A DNA stretch of 64,000 nt from Variovorax ginsengisoli (GTDB lineage Bacteria; Pseudomonadota; Gammaproteobacteria; Burkholderiales; Burkholderiaceae_C). A program made the translations under genes and the position numbers. The notes beneath the pieces were generated by a model that worked only from the letters and a program-made list of their open reading frames with translations, did no database searches and was not told the origin of the DNA. Positions 1-8,683 of the stretch are shown piece by piece (position 1 is the stretch's first letter; each line of letters begins with the position of its first letter). The DNA is taken from positions 992,001-1,056,000 of the forward strand of contig NZ_RCZJ01000001.1 in NCBI RefSeq assembly GCF_006438845.1, given 5' to 3'.

Positions 1-2637
1 GCTTTCCTCCACCGCGCCGGCCACTTCGATCCGATAGCCGCCCTGCCCGGCCGCGCGCCACTTGGCCTCGATCGCACGCAACTGCGGCAGCAGTTCGGCG
101 GTGACCGTCGCACCCTGCATGCCCTCGACGATGTCGGCGTTCACCGTGATGGCGTAGTCGCGGTTCTCGCGCCACATCACGCCCGGCTCCCAGCTGAAGA
201 CCGGCTTGGCGATCTGCGCCAGCGGAATCGAGCGGCCCGACGCCGTCGGCAAGTAGGCGTTGCCGATGTCCGAGATGGCTTCTCGCTCGTCGGGCGACTG
301 GCGCAGCACGATGTCGATCAGCCGGTCGTTCTCGCGGTACTGGCCCACCGTGGTGCCGCTGAACATCGTGCGCGAAGCCTGTGCGATCGCCTGGCTGGTC
401 ACGCCGAGCGTGCGCGCCTTGGCCTGATCGACCTCGAGCCGGATCACCTTCACCGACTCGTTCCAGTTGTCGTTGACCCCACGTGTGTGGGCGTTGTCGC
501 GCATCTGCGCCTTCACCTCGTCGGCGCGCTGGCGCAACACCAGCGGGTCGGTGCCGATGACGCGAAACTGCACCGGGTAGGCGACCGGCGGCCCGTTGGG
601 CAGCAGCTTGGCGCGGCCGCGCACCTCCGGAAACTCCTGCGCCAGCAACACGGGAAGGCGGCGGCGCAGCGTTTCGCGCTGCTTCAGGTCCTTCGTGAGC
701 ACGATCATCTGCGACACGTTGCTCTGCGGGAAGATCTGGTCGAGCGGCAGATAGAAACGCGGCACGCCGTTGCCGATCCAGGTGGTCACGGTGGCGACCT
801 CGGACTCTTTCATCAAACGCTGCTCAACACGCCGGGCGATGTCCTCGCTGGCTGCGAAGGACGTGCCTTCCGGCGACCAGAGGTCGACCAGGATCTCTGG
901 CCGGCTCGAATCGGGAAAGAACTGCTGCTGCACCCGGCCCATGCCGAAGATGCCCAGCGCGAAGATCAGCACCGTGGCGCCGATGGTGAGCCAGCGGTAT
1001 TCCACGCACCAGTTCACCGCACGGCGGAAGCCGTTGTAGAAGCGCGAGTCGAACAGTTCGTGCGGCGGTGCGTCGGGGTCGTGCGGCTTCACTTTCAGCA
1101 GCAGCGTGCCGAGGTAAGGCACGAAGTACACCGACACGATCCACGACAGCACCAGCGCGATCACCGTGACCGCGAAGATCGCGAAGGTGTACTCGCCGGT
1201 GACCGACTTCGCGATGCCGATCGGCAGGAAGCCCGCCGCGGTGATCAGCGTGCCCGTCAACATGGGCTTGGCGGTCACGTCGTAGGCGAAGGTGGCAGCG
1301 CGGGTCTTGTCGTAGCCCTCTTCCATCTTCCGCACCATCATTTCGACGGCGATGATTGCGTCGTCGACCAGCAGGCCCAGCGCGATGATCAGCGAACCGA
1401 GCGACACCTTGTGCAGCCCGATGTTGAAGTAGTTCATCGCCAGGAAAGTCACGGCCAGCACCAACGGAATGGTGATCGCCACCACCAGCCCGGGCCGGAT
1501 GTCGATGTACCAGCCGAAGCGCCCGCCCTTGTGCAGGCCGAGCGCGATGAAGCTCACGGCCAGCACGATCGCCACCGCTTCGATCAGCACGTGCACGAAC
1601 TCGTTGACCGACGTCGCCACCGAGACCGGCTGGTCCTGCACCTGCGTCAATGCGGCACCGGCCGGCAGGCGTTGGCTGATGTCCGCCACGGCCACGCGCA
1701 AGGCCTTGCCCAGCGCGATGATGTCGCCGCCCTTGGCCATCGACACGCCGAGCGCCACGACTTCCTTGCCCTGGTGGTGCACCTTGGTCACCGGCGGATC
1801 GACGGTGCCGCGCCGGATCTCGGAGATGTCGCCCAGCCGCAGCTGGTTGCCCGAACTGCCGCGAATCGGCATCTCGCGCAATTGCTCCACGCTGGTGAAC
1901 TGCCCCGCCACGCGCACCTGCACCACGTCGAGGGGGGACTGGATGGTGCCGGCGCTCTCGACCGCGTTCTGCGCGCCGATCTGCTGCAGCACCGCGTTCA
2001 TGTCCAGGCCGAGTTGCGCCACGCGCTTCTGCGAGACCTCGATGTAGACCTTCTCGTCCTGCACGCCGAACTGCTCGACCTTGGCCACGTCCTTCACCCG
2101 CAGCAGGCCCTGGCGCACGTCGTCGGCGAAGGTCTTGATCTCCGCGGGCGTGTAGCCCTCGGTCTCCAGCGCGTAGATCACGCCGTAGACATCGCCGAAA
2201 TCGTCGTTGAAGAACGGTCCCTGCACGCCGCCCGGCAGCGTGCCGCGCATGTCGCCGACCTTCTTGCGCACCGTGTACCAGACGTTGGCCACCTCGCTGG
2301 CCTTCGACGAATCCTTGATCTCGAAGATGATCTGCGACTCGCCCGGCTTGGAATAGCTGCGGATCTTGCTGGCGTAAGGTGCTTCCTGCAGCGTGCGCTC
2401 CAGCTTGTCGGTCACCTGCTCGGCCACCTGCTGCGCGGTGGCGCCGGGCCAGTAGGTGCGCACCACCATCACACGAAAAGTGAAGGGCGGGTCTTCGTCC
2501 TGCCCGAGCTGGAAGTAGGCGGCGAAGCCCAGCACCATCAACGCCACCATCAGGTAGCGCGTCAGGGCCGCGTGCTCGAGCGCCCAGCGGGAGAGGTTGA
2601 AACCGGGCTTGCCGGTTGCTTCATGGGGGGTCGTCAT
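1..2637 (-). CDS. RND efflux transporter permease, 3' end outside window
   Basis: Inner-membrane pump of the resistance-nodulation-division family, which exports drugs or other small molecules using the proton gradient together with an adaptor and an outer-membrane channel. The first 879 codons are present; the C-terminal part lies beyond the left edge. Reading from the ATG at 2637 the protein starts MTTPHEATGK, then a first membrane helix (ALTRYLMVALMVLGFAAYF), a large periplasmic loop, and a transmembrane block containing GLLVDDAIIAVEMMVRKMEE. The DD in that helix matches the proton-relay aspartates of the AcrB family. It starts 10 bases after the adaptor gene stops, so the two form one operon. 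The family is certain; the substrate cannot be told from sequence. Confidence 0.93.
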   Translation of the reverse strand, partial: MTTPHEATGKPGFNLSRWALEHAALTRYLMVALMVLGFAAYFQLGQDEDPPFTFRVMVVRTYWPGATAQQVAEQVTDKLERTLQEAPYASKIRSYSKPGESQIIFEIKDSSKASEVANVWYTVRKKVGDMRGTLPGGVQGPFFNDDFGDVYGVIYALETEGYTPAEIKTFADDVRQGLLRVKDVAKVEQFGVQDEKVYIEVSQKRVAQLGLDMNAVLQQIGAQNAVESAGTIQSPLDVVQVRVAGQFTSVEQLREMPIRGSSGNQLRLGDISEIRRGTVDPPVTKVHHQGKEVVALGVSMAKGGDIIALGKALRVAVADISQRLPAGAALTQVQDQPVSVATSVNEFVHVLIEAVAIVLAVSFIALGLHKGGRFGWYIDIRPGLVVAITIPLVLAVTFLAMNYFNIGLHKVSLGSLIIALGLLVDDAIIAVEMMVRKMEEGYDKTRAATFAYDVTAKPMLTGTLITAAGFLPIGIAKSVTGEYTFAIFAVTVIALVLSWIVSVYFVPYLGTLLLKVKPHDPDAPPHELFDSRFYNGFRRAVNWCVEYRWLTIGATVLIFALGIFGMGRVQQQFFPDSSRPEILVDLWSPEGTSFAASEDIARRVEQRLMKESEVATVTTWIGNGVPRFYLPLDQIFPQSNVSQMIVLTKDLKQRETLRRRLPVLLAQEFPEVRGRAKLLPNGPPVAYPVQFRVIGTDPLVLRQRADEVKAQMRDNAHTRGVNDNWNESVKVIRLEVDQAKARTLGVTSQAIAQASRTMFSGTTVGQYRENDRLIDIVLRQSPDEREAISDIGNAYLPTASGRSIPLAQIAKPVFSWEPGVMWRENRDYAITVNADIVEGMQGATVTAELLPQLRAIEAKWRAAGQGGYRIEVAGAVEES

Positions 2638-2647
2638 CGGGGCGACC

Positions 2648-3817
2648 TCAGCGCGAACCGGCCGACGCAGAGGCCGTTGCCGCCGGGGCCGCCGGCACGA
2701 CGGCCGCCGTTGCGGGCGCCGAAGATTTGCCCTGGTACAGCGAAACCTTCTGCCCCGGAGCCAGCACGTGCACGCCTGCCACCACGACCTGCATGCCGGG
2801 CGTGATGCCGGCTGCGATCACCGCCTCGTTTCCATCCGCCGTGGCCACATGCACCGGCTGCAGGCGGACGGTCATGGTGTCCTTGTCGAGCACCCACACC
2901 GCGCTGCCGCTGCCTTCTTGGCGCAGAGCGCTGGTCGGCAGCTTGAGCACCGCGGCGCCGGTCTGCGACAGCGCCTTCGGCCGTGCGTACACGGTGGCGC
3001 CCAGCGCCGGCGACGTGGCCGCGTCGATCGCGACCTTGACCGCGTAGGTGCGCGTGACCGCATCGGCGCTGGCGGCCACTTCGCGCACCTTGCCCTCGAG
3101 TTCGGCGCCGCCGGCCCAGCCGCGCACGGTCACCGGCGAGCCTGGCCGCATCAGCGCCGCGCGGTCTTCGGGCACCGCGAAGACGACATCGCGCGCGCCG
3201 TCCTGCGCGATGCGCACGACCGGCGTCCCGGCCGACACCACCTGGCCCGGTTGCGCATCGATCGCGGTGACCACGCCGGCCACGTCCGCCACGAGCGTGG
3301 TGTAGCTGGCCTGATTGCCCTGCGAGGCGAGCTGCGCTTGAGCCTGCTCGAACTGCGCCTGCGCAGACTTGAAGGTGGATTCGCGGCGCTCCAGTTCGGC
3401 GCCGCTGATGAAGTTCTGTTCGCGCAGCTCTCGGTAGCGCTTGAGGTCGGCCGAGGCCAGATCGCGATTCGTCGCTGCGGCCGTTTGCTGCGCGCGCGCT
3501 GCATCGGCAGCCAATCGGTAATCCTGCGGATCGAGCTGCGCCAAAACCTGGCCGGCCTGCACGTGCTGGCCCAGCTCAGCCTGGCGTCGCAGGATCTTGC
3601 CGGCCACGCGGAAGCCCAGCTGCGATTCGATCCGCGCGCGCACCTCGGCCGAATACTCGGGCGCCGTGTCGAAAGTGCTGGTTCCGACCGTCATCACCTT
3701 GACGGCACGCAGCGGCTCTTCGACCGGCGGCGGCTTCGAGCACCCCGCGATGGCCGCCGCCAACAGCAGCGCCATCGGCGGAAAGGAAAGCGCTGAACGA
3801 AGAGACGATGCGGTCAT
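2648..3817 (-). CDS. RND efflux periplasmic adaptor (membrane fusion protein), lipoprotein
   Basis: Periplasmic adaptor that links the neighbouring RND pump to an outer-membrane channel. The 389-residue product begins with a signal peptide and lipobox ending LAAAIAGC, so it should be lipid-anchored. Next come a barrel/lipoyl half (AGKILRRQAELGQHVQAGQV), a helical hairpin of about 60 residues rich in Ala, Gln and Glu, a second lipoyl half (TAIDAQPGQVVSAGTPVVRI) and beta-barrel domains (KVREVAASADAVTRTY). This order and length are typical of HlyD/AcrA-type adaptors. It is the first gene of the operon, and a palindrome lies 30 bases upstream of its start. No TolC-like gene is adjacent. Confidence 0.93.
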   Translation of the reverse strand: MTASSLRSALSFPPMALLLAAAIAGCSKPPPVEEPLRAVKVMTVGTSTFDTAPEYSAEVRARIESQLGFRVAGKILRRQAELGQHVQAGQVLAQLDPQDYRLAADAARAQQTAAATNRDLASADLKRYRELREQNFISGAELERRESTFKSAQAQFEQAQAQLASQGNQASYTTLVADVAGVVTAIDAQPGQVVSAGTPVVRIAQDGARDVVFAVPEDRAALMRPGSPVTVRGWAGGAELEGKVREVAASADAVTRTYAVKVAIDAATSPALGATVYARPKALSQTGAAVLKLPTSALRQEGSGSAVWVLDKDTMTVRLQPVHVATADGNEAVIAAGITPGMQVVVAGVHVLAPGQKVSLYQGKSSAPATAAVVPAAPAATASASAGSR

Positions 3818-3846
3818 GAACCAACCTTGAAGGACGCGGAAAGGCC

Positions 3847-3870
3847 ATTACTGACCGGAGGGTTAGTAAT
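3847..3870. promoter_or_regulatory. Probable TetR-type operator before the efflux operon
   Basis: Inverted repeat of ATTACTGACC, four bases (GGAG), then GGTTAGTAAT; 9 of 10 arm positions pair. It sits between the divergent efflux adaptor gene and hpnC. Size, AT-rich outer ends and GC-rich centre resemble operators of TetR/AcrR repressors that control RND pumps. No such repressor gene is adjacent in this window, so the regulator would act from elsewhere or lie past the left edge. Assignment is inferred from symmetry alone. Confidence 0.6.
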
Positions 3871-3948
3871 TTTGTGGGATGCGTCCGACGCTGTCAACGA
3901 ATCAAGCGGCCATGCGGCCGACCGCGCGTCGTGCCCGACAATCCGGCG

Positions 3949-4845
3949 GTGTCACGCCCCGCCCCCACCGACGTCGCGCCCCCGCCGACGCACTACGAGA
4001 ATTTCCCCGTCGCCTCGTGGCTCTGCCCGCCGCGCCTGCGTCCGCCAATCGCTGCCATCTACGTCTTCGCGCGCACCGCCGACGACATCGCCGATGAGGG
4101 TGACGCCACTCCAGCCCATCGGCTGGCCGACCTGCACGCGTTCCGCGCGGACCTTGCGGCCACGGCGCACGGCGGCAGTACCTCGGGGCGCTGGCCCCAG
4201 GTTTTCGGCCCGCTCGGCGCTGCCTTGCTCGACTTTGCCTTGCCGGAGCCGCTGCTGGCCGACCTGCTCTCGGCGTTCGTGCAGGACATCGAGAAGACAC
4301 GCGACGGCGAGCGCTATACCGATCGCGCCGAGTTGCTGGCCTACTGCGCGCGCTCGGCCAACCCGGTCGGGCGCCTGCTGCTGCACTTGTACGGTGTCGA
4401 CGACGCCGCATCCCTTGCACAGAGCGACGCGGTCTGCAGCGCGCTCCAGCTGATCAACTTCTGGCAAGACCTCAGCGTCGACCTGCGGCGCGGGCGCTTC
4501 TACCTGCCTCTGGCGGACTGCGCCGCGCACGGCATCGCGCCCGCTGCGTTCGACGACTTCCGCCCGCTCGGAGCCGCGCCGCCCGAGCGCGCCGCCCTCG
4601 CCCTGGTCGCCCACGAAGTCGCCTGGGCCCGCGCTCTCATGCAGCAAGGCGCACCGCTGGTGCATGGCCTGCCTGGGCGTATCGGCTGGGAGCTGCGACT
4701 GGTCGTCCAGGGCGGGCTGCGAATCCTCGACAAGATCGAGGCACTGGACTTCGACACCTTCTCGCAGCGCCCCGCCGTCGGCGCGGCCGATGCGCCGCTG
4801 CTCGCCTGGCGCGCGCTGCGGATGCGGAGACAATCGGTTCGATGA
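3949..4845 (+). CDS. hpnC: Hydroxysqualene synthase HpnC
   Basis: All-alpha prenyl synthase of the squalene/phytoene synthase fold. In the bacterial three-enzyme route HpnC converts presqualene diphosphate to hydroxysqualene. Both Asp-rich metal-binding motifs are visible: DDIADE near residue 47 and a second in NFWQDLSVDLRRGR. The product is about 298 residues from the GTG at 3949, leading into HYENFPVASWLCPP, the usual HpnC N-terminus. The frame stays open upstream to an ATG at 3874, but that extension is Arg-rich and would run to within 4 bases of the operator. hpnD and hpnE follow at once, which supports the assignment. The start remains uncertain between 3931, 3949 and 3874. Confidence 0.9.
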   Translation: MSRPAPTDVAPPPTHYENFPVASWLCPPRLRPPIAAIYVFARTADDIADEGDATPAHRLADLHAFRADLAATAHGGSTSGRWPQVFGPLGAALLDFALPEPLLADLLSAFVQDIEKTRDGERYTDRAELLAYCARSANPVGRLLLHLYGVDDAASLAQSDAVCSALQLINFWQDLSVDLRRGRFYLPLADCAAHGIAPAAFDDFRPLGAAPPERAALALVAHEVAWARALMQQGAPLVHGLPGRIGWELRLVVQGGLRILDKIEALDFDTFSQRPAVGAADAPLLAWRALRMRRQSVR

Positions 4846-4873
4846 AACAAGCGAAGCGAAACGACACCCCGCG

Positions 4874-5713
4874 ATGAATCCTGCGCAGTACGTTCAGGAA
4901 AAGGCTGCCGCCTCGGGCAGCAGCTTCTATTACGCCTTCCTGTTTCTCCCCAAGCCGCGCCGGGCCGCGATCACTGCCTTCTATGCGTTCTGCCGCGAAG
5001 TCGACGACGTGGTCGACGAGGTGCGCGACCCCGGCGTGGCTGCCACCAAGCTCGCTTGGTGGCGCACCGAGGTGGCCCAGTCCTTCGCCGGGCAGCCGCA
5101 CCATCCGGTGATGCTGGCGCTGATGCCGCTGGCCGCCGAGCACGGCATCGAGGCCCGTCACCTGCAGCAGATCATCGAGGGCTGCCAGATGGACCTCGAG
5201 CAGACCCGCTACCTCGATTTCCCCGGCCTGCAGCGCTACTGCCATCTGGTGGCCGGCGTGGTCGGCGAGGCCGCGGCGCACATCTTCGGCCAGACCGACC
5301 CGCAGACGACCGCCTACGCCCACAAGCTGGGGCTGGCGCTGCAGCTGACCAACATCATTCGCGACGTCGGCGAAGACGCTTTGCGCGGCCGCATCTACCT
5401 GCCGGTCAACGAGCTGCAGCAGTTCGACGTGAAGGCGCACGAGCTGCTCAACCGCGTGCATTCGGCACGCTTCGTCGCGCTCATGAAGTTCCAGGCCGAA
5501 CGCGCGCACCGTTGCTACGACGAAGCCCTGGCGCTGCTTCCCGCGGCCGACCGCCGCAATCAGAAACCGGGGTTGATGATGGCCAGCATCTACCGCGCGC
5601 TGCTTCGCGAGATCGAGCGCGACGGCTTCCAGGTGCTGAACCAGCGCGTGAGCCTCACGCCGCTGCGCAAGTTCTGGCTGGCCTGGCGCGTGCAGGCCCT
5701 GGGGCGAATTTGA
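4874..5713 (+). CDS. hpnD: Presqualene diphosphate synthase HpnD
   Basis: Condenses two farnesyl diphosphates to presqualene diphosphate, the first committed step of bacterial squalene synthesis. The 279-residue product starts MNPAQYVQEKAAASGSSFYY. It carries the first Asp-rich motif (CREVDDVVDEVRD) and the second (NIIRDVGEDALRGRIYLP), both intact, followed by a conserved C-terminal helix. The frame is open upstream into hpnC, but the ATG at 4874 gives the family-typical N-terminus. It lies 28 bases after hpnC, and its stop codon overlaps the TTG start of hpnE, so the three genes are co-transcribed. Confidence 0.94.
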   Translation: MNPAQYVQEKAAASGSSFYYAFLFLPKPRRAAITAFYAFCREVDDVVDEVRDPGVAATKLAWWRTEVAQSFAGQPHHPVMLALMPLAAEHGIEARHLQQIIEGCQMDLEQTRYLDFPGLQRYCHLVAGVVGEAAAHIFGQTDPQTTAYAHKLGLALQLTNIIRDVGEDALRGRIYLPVNELQQFDVKAHELLNRVHSARFVALMKFQAERAHRCYDEALALLPAADRRNQKPGLMMASIYRALLREIERDGFQVLNQRVSLTPLRKFWLAWRVQALGRI

Positions 5714-6966
5714 AGGTCGCCGTCATCGGCGCCGGCTGGGCCGGGCTGGCCTGCGCGGTCGACGCCACGCGCGCCGGCCACCTCGTGACGGTGTTCGACG
5801 CCGCACGCACACCCGGCGGTCGGGCGCGACGCATCGACGCCGGCCACAACGGTGCGCCGCTCGACAACGGCCAGCACATCCTGATCGGCGCGTACCGCGA
5901 GACGCTGGCGCTCATGCGCACCGTCGGCGTCGACCCCGCTACAGCCCTGCATCGGATGCCGCTGTCGCTGCGCTTTGCCGACGGCGGCGGGCTGGCCTTG
6001 CCGCGCATGACGGCCCCACTCGATCTGCTCGTGGGCATCGCGACCGCGCGCGGATGGACTTGGCAAGACAAGGCCACGCTGCTGCGCGCTGCCTTCCAGT
6101 GGCGCCGCGCGCGCTTCAAGTGCACGCCCGAAGCCACGGTCGCGATGCTCTGCGCCGGGCTCACGCCACGCGTCATGCAAGAACTGATCGAGCCGCTGTG
6201 CGTGTCCGCGCTGAACACGCCGGTGGCCGCGTCGAGCGGCAGCGTGTTCCTGCGCGTGCTCGACGACGCGCTGTTCGGCGAGCGCGGCGGCGCCGACCTG
6301 CTGCTGCCGCGCGTCGACCTCGGCGCCCTGCTGCCCGACGCCGCAGTGCGCTGGCTCAACTTGCGGGCGGCCACCGTGCGTACGGGCTGGCGCGTGCACT
6401 CGCTGGTGCCTCGGGTCGACCATTGGCAGGTCGACGGCGAGCCGTTCGATCGCGTGGTGATCGCCGGCGCACCGTGGGACGCATCACGCCTGGTGCGTGG
6501 CGCGGGGATCGACGCCGAACGTTGGCTCGCCGACACCGAGGCGTTGCGCTTCGAAGCCATCGCCACCCTCTACGCCGACGGCGCACCGCCGCTTGCCGCT
6601 CCGATGGTGGCGCTGCGCAGTGGCGCCGGCGCGCCGGCGCAGTTCGCCTTCGACCGCGGCCAGCTCGGCGGCGCGCCCGGGCTGCTCGCACTGGTCGTCA
6701 GCGCCAGCGATCTGCCGCGTGAGCAACTGCAGTCTCAGGTGCTGCGGCAGGCCGCCGCGCAACTCGGCGCATCGCGCCTGCGCATCGTGCAGACCGTGAT
6801 CGAGAAGCGCGCCACCTTCGCCTGCACGCCGGGTCTGCACCGCCCGCCGATGCAGGTTGCGCCCGGGCTCGCGGCCTGCGGCGACTACATCGACGGGCCC
6901 TACCCCGCCACGCTCGAAGGTGCGGTGCGCAGCGGCCAAGCCGCCGCCCAATGGATCGGACCCTGA
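5710..6966 (+). CDS. hpnE: Hydroxysqualene dehydroxylase HpnE (FAD-dependent)
   Basis: FAD flavoprotein of the amine-oxidase/phytoene-desaturase fold. In the HpnCDE route it reduces hydroxysqualene to squalene. The product has about 418 residues from a TTG at 5710, giving LKVAVIGAGWAGLACAVDA with the dinucleotide-binding GAGWAG immediately at the N-terminus; the TTG overlaps the hpnD stop. A Gly-rich GGRARRI segment and a C-terminal GDYIDGPYPATLEGAVRSG, typical of FAD closure in this family, are present. No squalene-hopene cyclase occurs in the window, so the fate of the squalene (hopanoids or other terpenoids) is not settled here. Confidence 0.92.
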   Translation: MKVAVIGAGWAGLACAVDATRAGHLVTVFDAARTPGGRARRIDAGHNGAPLDNGQHILIGAYRETLALMRTVGVDPATALHRMPLSLRFADGGGLALPRMTAPLDLLVGIATARGWTWQDKATLLRAAFQWRRARFKCTPEATVAMLCAGLTPRVMQELIEPLCVSALNTPVAASSGSVFLRVLDDALFGERGGADLLLPRVDLGALLPDAAVRWLNLRAATVRTGWRVHSLVPRVDHWQVDGEPFDRVVIAGAPWDASRLVRGAGIDAERWLADTEALRFEAIATLYADGAPPLAAPMVALRSGAGAPAQFAFDRGQLGGAPGLLALVVSASDLPREQLQSQVLRQAAAQLGASRLRIVQTVIEKRATFACTPGLHRPPMQVAPGLAACGDYIDGPYPATLEGAVRSGQAAAQWIGP

Positions 6967-7334
6967 TGACGCCCGACTACCTCGATTTCGACTACAGCGA
7001 AGACGCCGACGGCAATGGCAGCTTCGACGCGATGGCATCGGTCGCGCCGCAACAGCTACCCGCCGTGCATGCCGAGATCGCCGCCGTCTTGGCCTGGGCG
7101 CACGACGCCTTCGCAGGCCGGCGCGGTGCGACGGACGACGGCTGCGAATGGGACTTCGACCTGCAATCGCATCAGGAATTCAGCGTCCCCGAGACGATGC
7201 GCTTCGAAGAGGCCACAGGCATGCTGACGGTACAGCCGGGCGAGCCCGGCGCGGCGCGCCACGTCGTGAGCCTGTCGATCGGCGGCTCGCCCGCTTTTTG
7301 CGACGCGTTGCGCACGCAGTTCGAGATTGCCTAG
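6966..7334 (+). CDS. Small acidic protein of unknown function, coupled to hpnE
   Basis: Product of 122 residues beginning MTPDYLDFDYSEDADGNGSF; rich in Asp and Glu at the N-terminus, no signal peptide, no membrane segment, and no family I recognise. The ATG overlaps the hpnE stop (TGATG), showing translational coupling to the squalene operon. An in-frame ATG at 6951 would add five residues inside hpnE. Codon use matches the GC-rich neighbours, so it is likely a real gene. A role in squalene metabolism is only suggested by position. Confidence 0.65.
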   Translation: MTPDYLDFDYSEDADGNGSFDAMASVAPQQLPAVHAEIAAVLAWAHDAFAGRRGATDDGCEWDFDLQSHQEFSVPETMRFEEATGMLTVQPGEPGAARHVVSLSIGGSPAFCDALRTQFEIA

Positions 7335-7356
7335 CGCGACACGGATTGCGCCGGCC

Positions 7357-7812
7357 TCACCAGCCCCAGACGAGCCGGCTCGCCACCCAGCCGGTGCGGC
7401 CGTTGGCGTGACGCACCTTGACCCACGCGCCCTTGCGCTCGATCGTTCGCAGCACCTCGCCGCGCGTGGCCTTTCCGACGAGGCGCCCGCGCGTGCTCGG
7501 CGTGGCGCGCAGATTGGCGACCGGCGCCTTCACCACGTGGTGCGGAGTACGGGCGGTGAGCGAACGCAGCACCCAGCCGCGGTCGTTCTCGAAGTCGCGC
7601 ACCTGCAGCCACCCCCCGCGGCGCGACAGCACCTGCAAAGGGTAGCCGCGACTCAGCGCCCACTGGACTTCGCTGCGCGTGCCGGGCGCCGATCGCATGT
7701 TGACCTCGCCACGCGCCACGCTGACCATGTCTCTCGCATGTGCTGTGGAAACGGCGCCCAGCAGAAACAGGGCGGCGGCGAGGAGAAATGCGGAGAAGCG
7801 GCGGTGCGTCAT
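7357..7812 (-). CDS. Exported protein with two bacterial SH3 domains
   Basis: The 151-residue product has a Sec signal peptide (FLLAAALFLLGAVSTAHA) followed by two SH3-type-3 repeats: VNMRSAPGTRSEVQWALSRG with a GWLQVRDFENDRGWVLRS end, and ANLRATPSTRGRLVGKATRG with GWVASRLVW. Such domains usually bind cell-wall peptides or aid envelope protein contacts. No catalytic domain is attached, so it is probably an envelope accessory protein. It is transcribed toward the hpn genes and lies downstream of a terminator that separates it from the HAD gene. Confidence 0.85.
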   Translation of the reverse strand: MTHRRFSAFLLAAALFLLGAVSTAHARDMVSVARGEVNMRSAPGTRSEVQWALSRGYPLQVLSRRGGWLQVRDFENDRGWVLRSLTARTPHHVVKAPVANLRATPSTRGRLVGKATRGEVLRTIERKGAWVKVRHANGRTGWVASRLVWGW

Positions 7813-7838
7813 GCGGCAGAAACCTTTCGAAGAAAGCC

Positions 7839-7866
7839 AAAAAAAGCGGCCACGCGAACCGTGGCC
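7839..7866 (-). terminator. Rho-independent terminator after the HAD gene
   Basis: On the minus strand a 7-bp stem GGCCACG / CGTGGCC with a 5-base loop is followed by GC and then seven T. It lies 52 bases past the stop of the HAD hydrolase gene and upstream of the SH3 gene, ending the first transcript. Confidence 0.8.
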
Positions 7867-7918
7867 AGCCCTTCCGGGTCGCTCGTCTCGAATTAGTTCC
7901 GCCGTCGCGGCGTCGAAG

Positions 7919-8668
7919 TCAGCGTGCGCCGTCGAGCGCCATGCACAGCGCGTGCAGGTTGGGCACGATCAATTGCGGCCGTGCGCCGAGCGTCCAGGGC
8001 GTGCGTTCGTCGTCCGCGTTGCGCACCAGCCAGGCGGCCTGCATGCCGCAGTCGAGCGCGCCCACCACGTCGAGCGCCGCATCGTCGCCCACATGCAGCA
8101 CGTCGCGCGGCAGCAAGCCGACCGACGCCGCGGCCGCCCGAAAGATCGGTGCATGCGGCTTGCCGCTGCCGAATTCGCGTGCGTTGAACGCGGAGCGAAA
8201 CCAGCGGCCCACGCCGGTGCGATGGACGTCGGCGTTGCCATTGGAGATGGCCACCAGTGGGTAACGCTCGCTCAGCCACTTGAGCGCCGGCAGCGCGTCG
8301 TCGTAGAGCTCGACGCGCTGGCGCTCTGCGAAAAAGGTGTCGAAGGCCGGCTCGGCCAACGCCGGGTCTTCACCAGCGCGCGTGAGCGCGGCGCGGATCG
8401 ATTCGCGACGCAAGGCGCTCAAGTCATGGGCCAGATCGGAGCGTTCGCGCGCCGTGGCCTCGCGCAGTTCGCGCAGCACGCCGGGCGTGAGCAGCAACTC
8501 GGCGGTCTTCGGTGCTTCGCGCAGCAGCCACGCATGCAACACGCGCTCGGCGCGTTCGATGGTCGGCCAGATCGGCCAGAGCGTGTCGTCGAGGTCCAGC
8601 GAAATGGCCTGGATGCGCTTCACATCCAGCCCGCCATCGCCCGCGAGGGCCGGTGTCTCCAAGGTCAT
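7919..8668 (-). CDS. HAD-family hydrolase
   Basis: Haloacid-dehalogenase-fold phosphatase, 249 residues from the ATG at 8668. Motif I is ISLDLDDTLWPIWP, with both catalytic aspartates. Motif II is VAISNGN, the motif III Lys lies in FGSGKPHAPIF, and motif IV is LHVGDDAALDV, so all catalytic elements are present. A cap domain sits between motifs I and II. The frame remains open far upstream through hemH, but that part is antisense to hemH and not real. The gene is divergent from hemH with only 15 bases between the starts. Its substrate cannot be predicted. Confidence 0.9.
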   Translation of the reverse strand: MTLETPALAGDGGLDVKRIQAISLDLDDTLWPIWPTIERAERVLHAWLLREAPKTAELLLTPGVLRELREATARERSDLAHDLSALRRESIRAALTRAGEDPALAEPAFDTFFAERQRVELYDDALPALKWLSERYPLVAISNGNADVHRTGVGRWFRSAFNAREFGSGKPHAPIFRAAAASVGLLPRDVLHVGDDAALDVVGALDCGMQAAWLVRNADDERTPWTLGARPQLIVPNLHALCMALDGAR

Positions 8669-8683
8669 GCCCCAGAATATCGC

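Noticed and set aside
487-2805. A 772-residue open frame on the plus strand
   Set aside because: It is antisense to the RND permease, whose own frame on the minus strand shows clear family motifs; the plus-strand product is His/Arg-rich low-complexity sequence typical of shadows in GC-rich DNA.
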